Shown piece after piece: positions 9,924-18,313 of a DNA stretch of 45,835 nucleotides. Below the pieces are notes generated by a model. It was not told the DNA's origin, made no database searches, and saw nothing but the letters and a program-made list of their open reading frames with translations. Made by a program: the position numbers and the translations under genes. Source of the DNA: JBDHRG01 sp039807445. GTDB taxonomy: Bacteria; Pseudomonadota; Gammaproteobacteria; Competibacterales; Competibacteraceae. Numbering within the stretch: the first letter of the stretch is position 1; the number at the start of each line of letters is the position of its first letter. The DNA lies in assembly GCA_039807445.1 (NCBI GenBank), contig JBDHRG010000007.1, forward strand, positions 1-45,835, read 5' to 3'.

Positions 9924-12900
9924 TGCAACTCCTCGAACTGGCGCCACGTCTGGCGACGGGCTTCGACCGCCGTGTTGATGACGGCCTGCTGCTCCTTGCC
10001 GTCGGGCGTCTGGACGAAGATGTGGATGCGGTCTTCGCCGATCACGAAACCCGGCGTCTTGGCGATGCCCTTGATCTGGATGCCGGCCGCGGACACTTTC
10101 TTGTCCTCGCCCTCTACCTCGAGCTGATCGGTGGCGCTGAAAACCGCGTCGCGGTTGACGTCGAACGAGAAGTCGATCGGCGAGGCGCCGCTGAAGGCGC
10201 CGAGCTCCATCAGCCAGCCGCTGGTGTCGTCGGCGCAGGGATTGTCGGTCGGCTTGGGGATCAGCGTCGTGAACAGCACGCGGCCGACGCTGGAGCGGTA
10301 GATCGGACTCGCGATCACGCGTTCACCCGAAGCCGGCAGCTCGAAGTGCCAGCCTTTCTGCGGCTGCTTGTTCTGTTCCGGGTTGCCTTTCCAGTCGAAT
10401 GGCGTCTGGTCGCCGACGGCCCGTACCGGCACGTCGACGCCGTCGTTCGCTTTCACGGTGTCGTGTTCCAGGTCGGTCAGCGACGTCCGCTTGAGCTCCG
10501 CCCCCGTGACCGCCCGGTCGCCGAAGTCGGCATCCCAGATGCCGTAGAACGCCTGTGCGTCGGCATTGTTCTGGTCGCCGACCGCCATGTAGCGGCCGGT
10601 GCCGAAGTAGATCATCACGCCCTTGCCGTCGGGGCCGGGGCCGACCGCGGGACGACTGGTGATCGGCTGCGGCTTGCCGCCCTGATCCTTGGCCTGGAAG
10701 ACGCGGGTGACGCTTTCCTTGCGCCTGCGCGTCTTGTCGTCGATGCGCATGTCGAAGCGCCACAGATTGCCTTGCAGATCGCCGGCGTACAGCAGGTCGG
10801 TGGTGCCGTCGCCGTCGAGATCGACCGGCACCGGGCTGGCGAGGCCGTTGGGTTCGGCCTCCGACCCGATGCCGGTGTCAAGGCTCTTGTATTCATTGCC
10901 CGTGTCCACGTCGACCAGCAACAGCGCGGCCTGCTGGCTGGCGCTGTTGTAACCATTGCCGAACGCCACGAACCAGTCGCCTTTGCCTTTGTTGCTGGCC
11001 AGGCTGACAACGGTCGGAGCGCTCAGCGTGCTGCCCAGTTCGGAGTCGGTGAATTCCCACAGCACGACCTTGGCCGGTTTCTCGAAGTGATCGTCGCTGT
11101 CGCCGGTGACGTCGAGTGCGAACACGCCCTTGCCGCCGGCGCCGGGCGAGCCGAGCAGCAGGGTGCGCCATTTGCCGTCGACCACCGCATCGGCGATGCG
11201 CTGCGGACCGTCGGCGAAGTAATGATGGTCGCGGTTGTAGTCCGGGTGCGCGAGCCGCGGCAGCTCGCCGAGCAGCACATTCGGCACGTAGGCGAAGACT
11301 TCGTTGCCGGTCGCTGCGTCGAAGGCATGCACCATGCCGTCGTTGGCGCCGGCGAACACCAGCGGCGTGCGCTGCCGCGTCTTGTCCTGGAAGGCCGTGT
11401 AGCCCTCGAAGCGCGCATAGTTGAAGTTCGATGCGCCGAGATAGACCGGATCGGAGTTGATGATGTCGCCGAGCGGGCTGCTGGCGGAGTTCGCCGGTGC
11501 CCGGTCGCGCAGTTTGCCGCCGTTCGCCAGCTCGAGCGAGCGGTCGCCGCGCAGGAAGTCGATCACCTGCTCGCCGCTGACATCGGTGAGTCCGGCGCTG
11601 GTCATCCCTTCCTCGAACACCCGCTTCTGCGCATCGCTCAGGACCTTGTCCTTCCTGCGGAGCTTGCTCTTCTTGGTGCGCTCGGGCAGCCAGTCGAACT
11701 CCACTCCGCCCCGTGCCGGGTCGTAGGTGTAGATGGTGTTCTCGCGCTCCTCGTCGGTCTTCATCTGCGTTGCGGCGCTCCACGATGACCCTTTCGGCTC
11801 GCCGGTCGACGGGTCGAGCTCGCGCGCCCGGATGTCGCCGCTCCAGGTGCCGCTGTTGAAGCTGGCCTGGAAGATGCGCGTGCCGGCCTCGAGCGCGCCC
11901 GAGCTGGTCGCGGTGCTGGTGCCCGAGCTGCGGACCGCGGCGATCATCTCGCGGATGAAGGCGCCCAGGGCATCGCGGATCTGCTGCGGGTTGGTGGCGT
12001 TCAGGTATCGGCCGCGACCGTCGAGGGTCGCGTGCCAGAGGTTGTCGGCGGCGCCGGAGGCACCGTCGAACGGGTTCGGCCACGGCAGTTCGCCGCTTTC
12101 GAGTAGCGTGCGGTTGGCCGCGTTCGGGGCGATGCTGCCGGTGACGCCGAAGCCGATGGCGTAGGTCGACAGGTGCTGCCAATAGGCGGGGTCGCCGGGC
12201 GAATCGGGCGCGGCGTTGGCGAGCCCGACATTCAGGTCGCGGCCCCAGTAGTACATCGCCACGTCGGCGAGGGTGCCGCCGACGCCGTCGGCGTACGGCA
12301 AGCGTGGTTCGAGCGAATAGACCGGCTTGTCCGGGTCAGCGGGGGCGATGTCCGGCTGTCGGGTGCTGTCGACGTCGGCGCGTGCAGCTTCGGTTTCTGC
12401 CTGTGCGCTCGAACTCGGGTCGAAATAGCCGTCGGTCGCGAGGATGGCGTAGCTCGCCCGGCACACGGCCTGCGGCTTGCCGTCGGCGGGCATGTTGCCC
12501 CAGGGGCCGGAGTCGTCGGTGCGGCTGAAGTACTGCCCGGCGCTGTCGAGCACCTTGCGCAGCGGCGTATTCGGATGCGTGAAGGTCGCGCCGTACAGCG
12601 CCGCGTAGAAATTCTGCCGTTGCGGGCGGCTGAACGGACGTACGCCGAGCGGCGCAGTGCCGCTGACGGTGCTGTTGTCGATGCCCGCCATCCGCTCGGG
12701 CGAGTCCAGGAACATCAGCCCCAGCCGCAGGCTGGCGGGTTGCGTCGCGAAGGCTTCGCCGACAGCCGCCTGCATCGCCAGGCGGCGGGTACGGTAGTAC
12801 TGGTACCAGTTGGCGAAATTCTGGATTTCATCCTGTACCGATCGCGTCGTGCCGGCCTCGTCCTTCAGCAGCTTGGCCAGCTCGACCGGGCTCGCCGGCA

Positions 12901-13636
12901 GCGGCGGATTGTCACCGCGCTTGATCCGGATCAGCGGCTCGGCGCTCGCCGAGTCGCGGTAGATCTCGACGCGGACGAACTGGCCCTTGGTGTCGCGGAA
13001 GTAGTACGTGATCGGGTGATAGCGGATGACTGCGCATAGCTTGTCGGCCCCGATCGGGCATGGCGCCAATATTCCCTTGGTTTCCTCGAGCGTCTGGCGG
13101 CACGACGTGCCGGGGATCGGCTCGGCCGCGGTGAGCCAGTCGCGCGTCGTCTGGGGCTGGAGCAGATCGAGCATAGTCCCCGTGTCCGGATAGCCGGGAT
13201 ATGCGGCCTCGGCTCGGACATTATCGTGTCGGGAGACACCGTCGTCCTTGATCCAGGGCCGGTATCGCTGGCGCGGGTCGTAGTAGAGCGGGTTGCCGTC
13301 GGCGCTGCGCAGCCGGCGGCTCAGCTCGACGGCGCAGGGGGATTCGAGCAGCGCGTCCTGCTCGTAGTAGATGATCCAGCGAAAGTCCGATGCCGTTGGC
13401 AGGATCGCGCCGGCGTCGTTCTCGGTCCAGCCCGGCATGCCCACCTGGGCGCTGTTCATGCTGGCGGAGTTGTCCAGGATCAGCATCAGGTTCGGATCGG
13501 CGCCGCGCAGCAGCGCCAAGGGCACCTGGGAGAGCTGCAAGGGCTCGCCGCTTGCCGCATCCACGGCGGCGAGTGCACCCAGGATCATGATCGAGGCTAC
13601 CCCGATACCGCGTCTGGGCATGCGATGCGTGCTCAT
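9920..13636 (-). CDS. pilY1: PilY1-type pilus tip adhesin/assembly factor
   Basis: 1238 residues with an N-terminal signal peptide (MSTHRMPRRGIGVASIMILG onward). A von Willebrand A-like segment holds NLMLILDNSASMN, whose DxSxS resembles a MIDAS site. The C-terminal half is the conserved PilY1 beta-propeller, including the calcium-binding loop DLDGDGTTDLLYAGD. PilY1 sits at the pilus tip with the minor pilins and affects adhesion, retraction and surface sensing. AGGAG lies 8 nt upstream of ATG 13636. It overlaps pilE at the 3' end. Length is typical (about 1,100-1,250). Confidence 0.94.
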   Translation of the reverse strand: MSTHRMPRRGIGVASIMILGALAAVDAASGEPLQLSQVPLALLRGADPNLMLILDNSASMNSAQVGMPGWTENDAGAILPTASDFRWIIYYEQDALLESPCAVELSRRLRSADGNPLYYDPRQRYRPWIKDDGVSRHDNVRAEAAYPGYPDTGTMLDLLQPQTTRDWLTAAEPIPGTSCRQTLEETKGILAPCPIGADKLCAVIRYHPITYYFRDTKGQFVRVEIYRDSASAEPLIRIKRGDNPPLPASPVELAKLLKDEAGTTRSVQDEIQNFANWYQYYRTRRLAMQAAVGEAFATQPASLRLGLMFLDSPERMAGIDNSTVSGTAPLGVRPFSRPQRQNFYAALYGATFTHPNTPLRKVLDSAGQYFSRTDDSGPWGNMPADGKPQAVCRASYAILATDGYFDPSSSAQAETEAARADVDSTRQPDIAPADPDKPVYSLEPRLPYADGVGGTLADVAMYYWGRDLNVGLANAAPDSPGDPAYWQHLSTYAIGFGVTGSIAPNAANRTLLESGELPWPNPFDGASGAADNLWHATLDGRGRYLNATNPQQIRDALGAFIREMIAAVRSSGTSTATSSGALEAGTRIFQASFNSGTWSGDIRARELDPSTGEPKGSSWSAATQMKTDEERENTIYTYDPARGGVEFDWLPERTKKSKLRRKDKVLSDAQKRVFEEGMTSAGLTDVSGEQVIDFLRGDRSLELANGGKLRDRAPANSASSPLGDIINSDPVYLGASNFNYARFEGYTAFQDKTRQRTPLVFAGANDGMVHAFDAATGNEVFAYVPNVLLGELPRLAHPDYNRDHHYFADGPQRIADAVVDGKWRTLLLGSPGAGGKGVFALDVTGDSDDHFEKPAKVVLWEFTDSELGSTLSAPTVVSLASNKGKGDWFVAFGNGYNSASQQAALLLVDVDTGNEYKSLDTGIGSEAEPNGLASPVPVDLDGDGTTDLLYAGDLQGNLWRFDMRIDDKTRRRKESVTRVFQAKDQGGKPQPITSRPAVGPGPDGKGVMIYFGTGRYMAVGDQNNADAQAFYGIWDADFGDRAVTGAELKRTSLTDLEHDTVKANDGVDVPVRAVGDQTPFDWKGNPEQNKQPQKGWHFELPASGERVIASPIYRSSVGRVLFTTLIPKPTDNPCADDTSGWLMELGAFSGASPIDFSFDVNRDAVFSATDQLEVEGEDKKVSAAGIQIKGIAKTPGFVIGEDRIHIFVQTPDGKEQQAVINTAVEARRQTWRQFEELQ

Positions 13637-13647
13637 GGTTGCAACTC

Positions 13648-14214
13648 CTACGGGCGGAGGGGGCAGGGTCCGCTGGGGCCCTGGTACAGGCTTTCCAGGG
13701 TGACCGTGGCCGAGGTCGAGCCGCCCCTGGCGCGCGCCGTGATCCGGAACAGGCGGAAGGGCTGCGCCTTGCCGAGATCGCTGTCGGCTTCCAGCACCGG
13801 AACGCTCAGTTCCTCGACGACATAGCGCGGGGGGCCGGGGAGCGGGTCCGTGACCGCATTCGTCTTCTTCGAATCCAGCCAGTCGAACTGCCCCTGAGCG
13901 CCAACGGGGGGATTCTCGCCGCCGTCGGTCTGATCGGAAAGGATCACGAACTCGTCATCGCATGCGGACTTGCTGGCTTGGTCCTGGAGACGGCGCTCGG
14001 CGATGCGCAGCGTCGCCTCGGCATTCTGGAAGGCCAGGTTGAGGTCGGCGGCGTTGCCGGCCATGCGCTCCTCGAGAATGGTTGTCCGGTAGGTGCTGAG
14101 GCCAGTCAGCGTCAGCAGCACCAGCAGCAGCAGGCAGATGATCAGCGCGCTGCCGCGCTGGCGCGGACGGGCAAGCCGGGGAAACCGAGGCAGGATGCCG
14201 GTCATCGTCGTCAC
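13648..14214 (-). CDS. pilX: PilX-type minor pilin
   Basis: 188 residues. A basic leader (ILPRFPRLARPRQRGSA) precedes the hydrophobic helix LIICLLLLVLLTLTGLSTY and the ERMAGNAADLNLAFQNAEA segment characteristic of PilX. The protein is a minor pilin of the priming complex. It starts at GTG 14214, overlapping the pilW stop as GTGA, or at the in-frame ATG 14205; neither has a strong ribosome-binding site, which points to coupling. It ends 11 nt before pilY1. Confidence 0.85.
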   Translation of the reverse strand: MTTMTGILPRFPRLARPRQRGSALIICLLLLVLLTLTGLSTYRTTILEERMAGNAADLNLAFQNAEATLRIAERRLQDQASKSACDDEFVILSDQTDGGENPPVGAQGQFDWLDSKKTNAVTDPLPGPPRYVVEELSVPVLEADSDLGKAQPFRLFRITARARGGSTSATVTLESLYQGPSGPCPLRP

Positions 14215-14858
14215 CGCAGGCGGTTGCGCAAGCCGACCGTTGTCGTGAACGTCAGCGGTCTGTTCGTATCGCGTGCGTTGGCGACCTCGACGGTGATCCG
14301 CACGCCGATCACCCTGGGCCAGTCGCTTGCGGCAGGTTCATCGACATAGTTCGCTGTACCTTCCACCAGGTAGCCGAAATCCAGGCGCCGGATGCCGTCG
14401 AGCAACGGCTGCGTCTGACCGTTGTCGTTGCAGCGCAGCGTGCTGGCGTCGAGCCGGAAGCTGTCCACCCAAACCGTATCTTTTTCATTGGCCTCCCTGC
14501 CGGTGCAGCCGCGCATGTGACCGTCGCTGCGGAAGCGGATCGTCAGGCCGTCACTCTGGTCGGCGCCACCGTCCGTACCGAAGATGGCACAATCGCTCCC
14601 GTTTGCGGTGTCGGTGCAGCCGAGAATCCGCGGGAACGGTTTGGACTCGTACCCCGCCAGGCGGATCTCGCGGCTGATCAGCTCCAGCGCCAGTCGGCCG
14701 GTTTCCTGCATCCGCGCCAGGTTCTCCTGGGCGCGGGCGTTCTGGCTCATGCTCGAGAAAACCTGTACGGAGGCGGCGATCAGCAGCAGGCCGACGGCAA
14801 GCGCCAGCATCAGCTCGACGAGGGTCAGCCCGTGCTGGGCACGAGGACGGCGCTTCAT
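14211..14858 (-). CDS. pilW: PilW-type minor pilin
   Basis: 215 residues, beginning MKRRPRAQHG before the mature LTLVELMLALAVGLLLIAA helix. The PilW signature MQETGRLALELISREIRLAGY follows. It is a minor pilin of the tip complex. ATG 14858 overlaps the pilV stop codon (ATGA), so translation is coupled. The upstream frame stays open through pilV but is not conserved in character. Length is shorter than some PilW proteins but contains the whole core. Confidence 0.87.
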   Translation of the reverse strand: MKRRPRAQHGLTLVELMLALAVGLLLIAASVQVFSSMSQNARAQENLARMQETGRLALELISREIRLAGYESKPFPRILGCTDTANGSDCAIFGTDGGADQSDGLTIRFRSDGHMRGCTGREANEKDTVWVDSFRLDASTLRCNDNGQTQPLLDGIRRLDFGYLVEGTANYVDEPAASDWPRVIGVRITVEVANARDTNRPLTFTTTVGLRNRLR

Positions 14859-15328
14859 CGCTGGATTCCCAGTTGCAGCCCCTGCATCGTGTCGGCCACG
14901 CCCTCGATCGGGCAGCTCGATGGCGTGGAGATGCGGCCCTCCCAGCACACGCGTATGTCGCAGCGGAGATTCGCGTCGCACGTTACCGTTGCGATGCCCG
15001 CCGGCAGCCGGCGCCGGACTCCGTCGGCCCATTGCTCCTTGTCGTCGGGATTCTCCTTGCCGAGCAGGTCCTCGAAGGTGCTGACGTCGGCGATCCGGTA
15101 GTCGATGCTCGCGGCGGCACGCATGCGGTCTGCGACATCGTATGCCAGCCAGGTCGCCTGGCTGCGCAGATAGGCATTGCCCGTGTCGGTCAGTCCCCTC
15201 AACTGCAGCGCCGCCAGTCCGAGCAGCCCGATCGCGAGCACGACGATCGCGATCAGCACTTCGAGCAGCGTGAAGCCACCGCTTCTACGGTCAGCATGAT
15301 TCCGCATCGGGGATGGATTCACGAACAT
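14855..15328 (-). CDS. pilV: PilV-type minor pilin
   Basis: 157 residues with the prepilin site GG|FTLLEVLIAIVVLAIGLLGL and the PilV-typical GLAALQLRGLTDTGNAYLRS and DVADRMRAA segments. Paired cysteines (TCDANLRCDIRVCWEG) lie in the C-terminal half. I prefer ATG 15328, which overlaps the end of fimT, although ATG 15307 (MRNHADRRSGG) would also make a normal leader. It belongs to the minor pilin operon. Confidence 0.87.
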   Translation of the reverse strand: MFVNPSPMRNHADRRSGGFTLLEVLIAIVVLAIGLLGLAALQLRGLTDTGNAYLRSQATWLAYDVADRMRAAASIDYRIADVSTFEDLLGKENPDDKEQWADGVRRRLPAGIATVTCDANLRCDIRVCWEGRISTPSSCPIEGVADTMQGLQLGIQR

Positions 15329-15836
15329 GAAACTTCGTCCGCGCTGGCGGAGCGGATGCGGCCGGTCGCGCTGATCGTGATGCCGGCAAGCACTTGCCCA
15401 TCCTTGCAGAACGCCAGGTCGCCGTTCGTCGCGCGGCCATAACTCTGGAAGTCGATCCGACTCACCGTGTTCGCGGTTCCCACGAGTGAAAGCCAGGCCG
15501 GCAGCGCCGGATGCACCTTGAGTACGGTACCGTCCTGCGAGCGTACGATCCAGCCTTGGCCATAGTCGGCAGCGGTCGTGCAGTTGGCGCCATCGGAGCT
15601 CTTGCACACCGTGACATTGGTGCCGCGCTTGATCGCCTCCGACCGGGCCAGGTTGAGGTCGGTGGTCAGATCGGACAGCGCGGTGCGCACGCGGTTGTTC
15701 TGCAGCATGCTCTGGAAGTTCGGCACCCCGAGCGTCAGCACGATCGTCGCGATGGCGACCGTGACGATCAGCTCGAGCAGCGTGAAGCCGAGGCCGTGCG
15801 GTTGGCGGCGCGGGGGGGGGGTGCTGCACTTGTCAC
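15319..15836 (-). CDS. fimT: FimT/GspH-type minor pilin, start out of frame as printed
   Basis: The body has a GspH/FimT core: LG|FTLLELIVTVAIATIVLTLG, then NNRVRTALSDLTTDLNLARS and EAIKRGTNVTVCKS. It is the first gene of the pilin operon. In its frame there is no ATG, GTG or TTG between the conserved helix and tRNA-Thr. The only good start, GTG 15836 (MTSAAPPP...), is thrown out of frame by a run of ten C on the coding strand (15812-15821). Eight or eleven C would join them and give a normal short leader. The gene may therefore be phase-variable and off, miscounted in sequencing, or started at a rare codon. The end overlaps pilV. Confidence 0.72.
15812..15821. repeat. Homopolymer of ten G (C10 in the fimT sense)
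   Basis: Ten consecutive G on the plus strand lie within the leader-coding region of fimT, immediately downstream of the -35 position of the opposing tRNA-Thr promoter. Such tracts slip during replication, and its length decides whether fimT is in frame. Confidence 0.9.
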
Positions 15837-15858
15837 GTACGACCCGGCTCCCTATAAT
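15830..15858 (+). promoter_or_regulatory. Promoter of tRNA-Thr
   Basis: TTGTCA at 15830-15835 and TATAAT at 15853-15858 are separated by exactly 17 nt and lie 14 nt before the tRNA. The GTG start candidate of fimT on the other strand falls at the edge of this -35 box, so the two divergent genes share the region. Confidence 0.85.
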
Positions 15859-15872
15859 GCGCGCTCGGTTCG

Positions 15873-15948
<76 letters not shown>

Positions 15949-15958
15949 CGAAATCAAG

Positions 15959-15990
15959 GGGTTGCAGACATCGTGCTGCAAGCCTTTTTT
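15959..15990 (+). terminator. Terminator after tRNA-Thr
   Basis: GGGTTGCAG pairs with CTGCAAGCC (one mismatch) across an 8-nt loop and is followed by T6. It begins about 10 nt after the CCA end. Confidence 0.8.
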
Positions 15991-16175
15991 CTTGGCGCCA
16001 CGCCACGGCCACGCCGGAGCGGCCTCACCCGTCCGCACGCCTGCACACGGCAGCAGATGGCTCGTGCCGCTGTTCTTGGTGGTGCTCGTCGGCCTCACGC
16101 TCCAGCCCTTCGTCCGCTACCCCGCGCCCCAGCCGGATGATCTTAGTGGATCACCGGCTGATCATTGCAAACTTC

Positions 16176-16440
16176 CTATGCGTCGCCAGTGCGGCGTGGT
16201 GCTCGTGCAGGAGGGGGGAAGTCTCTGCGGTGAAGCGGCCGCCGGTCCTCCACGGAGTAGACCAGGCGGCAGTCGCCGGAGCGGATCCGGCAGGTGTGGT
16301 CGGTGCTGGCCAGCTTGCGCGAGCCCGGCGGATGCGGGTCATCGCGCAGGGCTTCGGCCAAGGCGATCAGCCGCCGGACGGCTTCCGCAGGCAGTGCACG
16401 CAGCTCCTTTTCGGCCGAGCGCTTCCACCCGGCGGTGGCC
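16176..16440 (-). pseudogene. Decayed RelE/ParE-family toxin gene
   Basis: Translation gives a clear RelE-type core: WKRSAEKELRALPAEAVRRL, then IALAEALRDDPHPPGSRKLA and HTCRIRSGDCRLVYSVEDRR. After EDRR the frame runs into an unrelated Pro/Arg-rich tail and stops at 16176. In a neighbouring frame the expected final strand survives as something like ALATHRKF, pointing to a frameshift near 16240. No start codon or antitoxin gene is found upstream, because the space is taken by the end of the PEP-CTERM gene. It is probably a relic of a toxin-antitoxin module beside tRNA-Thr. Confidence 0.6.
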
Positions 16441-16458
16441 GCCGTTCGTGGGTCAGGG

Positions 16459-17040
16459 TCAGGCGCGCGCGTTCCGGCGCAGCGTGCGGTGGCCCGCCAG
16501 CAGGGCGAGCGCGGCCAGCAGCAGCGTGCCCGGCTCCGGTACCGGGGTGGTGCCGTTGAAGGCGACGTTGATCGACATCCTGCCGTTGCCCGGTGCGCGC
16601 AGATTGCCGAAGTCGATGCTGATGCTGTCGGCGTCGATCGTCAGCAAGTCGAGCACATCGCCCACCGGGACCCCGCCGACGCTGAAGCCAGGGTCGATCG
16701 TCCCGGAGAAACCCGAAGCCTTGAACGCGGGCAACTGGCCGGCACTGTCGCGGAACACGAGGGCCAGCCCGGGCATCCACAGGTTTTCGAACAGATTGGT
16801 GATGTCGATGGTCGAGTCGCCGATGTCGATGTCGAGCGCCAGCTGATTCTGTGGGCTGGGCCAGTCCTCGATCTCGACGCCGGCGCCAACCGTCACCGGA
16901 GCAAGGGTGGTGATCTGGTTGCCGTTCGAGTCGAAGAAATTGACGTCCAGCGTGCTGCCCAGCAGCCCGGCGTGCGCCGTCGCGTGCATGAGCCCCAGTC
17001 CGGCGATCATTGCCACTGCCCAGTGCTTCGAGATTGTCAT
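16459..17040 (-). CDS. PEP-CTERM sorted exported protein
   Basis: 193 residues. An N-terminal signal peptide (about residues 1-24, ending AHA) is followed by an acidic beta-rich body of unknown function. The C-terminal sorting tag is VPEPGTLLLAALALLAG followed by an Arg-rich end (HRTLRRNARA). Such tags are recognised by exosortase in exopolysaccharide-producing Gram-negative bacteria. GGAG and GGAA lie just upstream of ATG 17040. No exosortase or glycosyltransferase genes are in this window, so its sorting machinery must be elsewhere. The body is not recognised. Confidence 0.88.
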   Translation of the reverse strand: MTISKHWAVAMIAGLGLMHATAHAGLLGSTLDVNFFDSNGNQITTLAPVTVGAGVEIEDWPSPQNQLALDIDIGDSTIDITNLFENLWMPGLALVFRDSAGQLPAFKASGFSGTIDPGFSVGGVPVGDVLDLLTIDADSISIDFGNLRAPGNGRMSINVAFNGTTPVPEPGTLLLAALALLAGHRTLRRNARA

Positions 17041-17590
17041 CGTTTCCGTCTCCGGCTTCTGGCCTCGCGAACGACCCCGGGGAGTCGGGGGAGGCTCGTG
17101 CGTGCTGTTGCTGAAAGCAAGATCCGGGCCTGATTCGAATTATTCAATCGACGCAATGGCTTGGGGTTGTTTTCAGGGAACAGGGCGGCGATCGTGTAAA
17201 GAATCTTGACGTACGCCCGAGACCCCGTGCTCCGTCAGTGTGCCCCGCCGGCGTGGTCGGCTGTGCCGGGCGCCTGACCCGGGCGCCTGGCCGGCCAGAC
17301 CACGTCGGCCAGCGCGAAGAGGCGCGCCTCGACGCCACCCCGGCCGACCAGCCGCCTCGCCGCCCGCTTCGATCGCAAACGGTTGAATCAGATGGGATAA
17401 TGGTGCGACCTCGACTCACCCGACAGGTGCAAGGATAGTCGATCCCGCTCAAGATCGGCCGCTCCCACAAGCACCTGACGCTGACCGCCCGGAAGATTTT
17501 TGGTACACATTCCAGTGTACATTTTTCATTCGGAAAAAGCATTGCGGTGTGTCCCGTCAGACGGTACGTTGGGGCAACGGAGACGACCGC
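17041..17590. other. Intergenic region with no convincing gene
   Basis: This 550-bp gap separates the PEP-CTERM gene from higB. The left part is the PEP-CTERM leader, with the palindrome ATTCGAAT near 17133. The middle is GC-rich with only short frames of shadow character. A stretch near 17440-17500 translates as KIGRSHKHLTLTARKIF, which might be a gene remnant but is not recognised. The right end carries the higBA operator at 17503-17520 and an AT-rich segment likely to hold the promoter. Confidence 0.6.
17503..17520. promoter_or_regulatory. Palindromic operator upstream of higBA
   Basis: GTACAC-ATTCCA-GTGTAC is a perfect 6-bp inverted repeat with a 6-nt spacer, in an AT-rich stretch about 70 nt before higB. 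HigA-type antitoxins bind such palindromes to repress their own operon. The palindrome is seen directly; its binding by HigA is inferred. Confidence 0.65.
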
Positions 17591-17887
17591 ATGATCGTGA
17601 GCTTTCGGGATGCCTGGCTGCATGACTTCTACGTCCACGACACCCACGCCAGGCAGATACCGGCAGACCTCGAGACGCGGCTGTTCCGCACGCTGCAGCT
17701 GATCGACGACGCCACCACCGACGCCGACTTGCGCGTGCCGCCGAGCAACCATTTCGAGAAACTGGTCGGCCAGCTCGCCGGCTGGCACTCGATCCGGGTC
17801 AACCAGCAGTGGCGGCTCGTGTTCCAATGGGGCGGCGCGCGCGGCGAGGCGTCGAACGTCTATCTCGACGATCACAGCTATCGGTGA
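17591..17887 (+). CDS. higB: HigB-family toxin (mRNA interferase)
   Basis: 98-residue RelE-superfamily toxin with the HigB signatures HARQIPADLETRLFRTLQLID and RVPPSNHFEKLVGQLAGW, then HSIRVNQQWRLVFQW and YLDDHSYR. HigB cleaves mRNA on the ribosome. The toxin comes first and is followed 11 nt later by the antitoxin, the normal hig order. An in-frame GTG at 17549 would lengthen it by 14 residues, but ATG 17591 gives the usual MIVSFRD start. All key positions appear intact, so the module is probably functional. Confidence 0.92.
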   Translation: MIVSFRDAWLHDFYVHDTHARQIPADLETRLFRTLQLIDDATTDADLRVPPSNHFEKLVGQLAGWHSIRVNQQWRLVFQWGGARGEASNVYLDDHSYR

Positions 17888-17898
17888 GGAGGTGCTGC

Positions 17899-18204
17899 AT
17901 GATGACCGAGCGCGAGCCGGTGAGCGTCGGCGAGATGCTGACCGAAGAGTTCCTGGAGCCGATGGGCTTGACCCAGAGCGCGCTCGCCGAATTGATGGGC
18001 GTGCCGCGCAAGCACGTCAACGAGCTGTGCACGAACCGCCGGGCGGTGACGGCCGACACCGCCTTGATGCTCGCGCGGGTGTTCGGCAACAGCCCCGAGT
18101 TCTGGCTGAACCTCCAGCGACGCAACGACCTGTGGCAGGCGCTGCACACGCCGAAGCGCCGCGAGCGCATCGAGCGGGCCAAGCCGCTGCACCAGGTGGC
18201 CTGA
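17899..18204 (+). CDS. higA: HigA-family antitoxin
   Basis: 101-residue Xre-type HTH protein (VSVGEMLTEEFLEPMGLTQS, then ALAELMGVPRKHVNELCTNRR) matching HigA. It neutralises HigB and represses the operon, presumably through the palindrome at 17503-17520. GGAGG at 17887-17892 precedes two adjacent ATG codons (17899 and 17902). It follows the toxin closely and is certainly cotranscribed. Confidence 0.93.
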   Translation: MMTEREPVSVGEMLTEEFLEPMGLTQSALAELMGVPRKHVNELCTNRRAVTADTALMLARVFGNSPEFWLNLQRRNDLWQALHTPKRRERIERAKPLHQVA

Positions 18205-18313
18205 TCTCCCGCGCCGTGAGCCAGTCCGTGATGCGCAAGCCCTTTCTACCGTCGGCGCTGATGCCGGGCGGCATCGTAGGGCACGCCGGATACCCAGATG
18301 CGGGCGAGCGTGC

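Noticed and set aside
15991..16140. Possible membrane-protein frame (WLVPLFLVVLVGLTLQPFVR) after the tRNA terminator
   Set aside because: It has one hydrophobic stretch but no start codon with a ribosome-binding site, and it then runs into unrelated sequence. It could be a relic but cannot be supported.
17144..17875. Reverse-strand frame covering the higB upstream region
   Set aside because: It is antisense to higB over much of its length and shows no recognisable domain.
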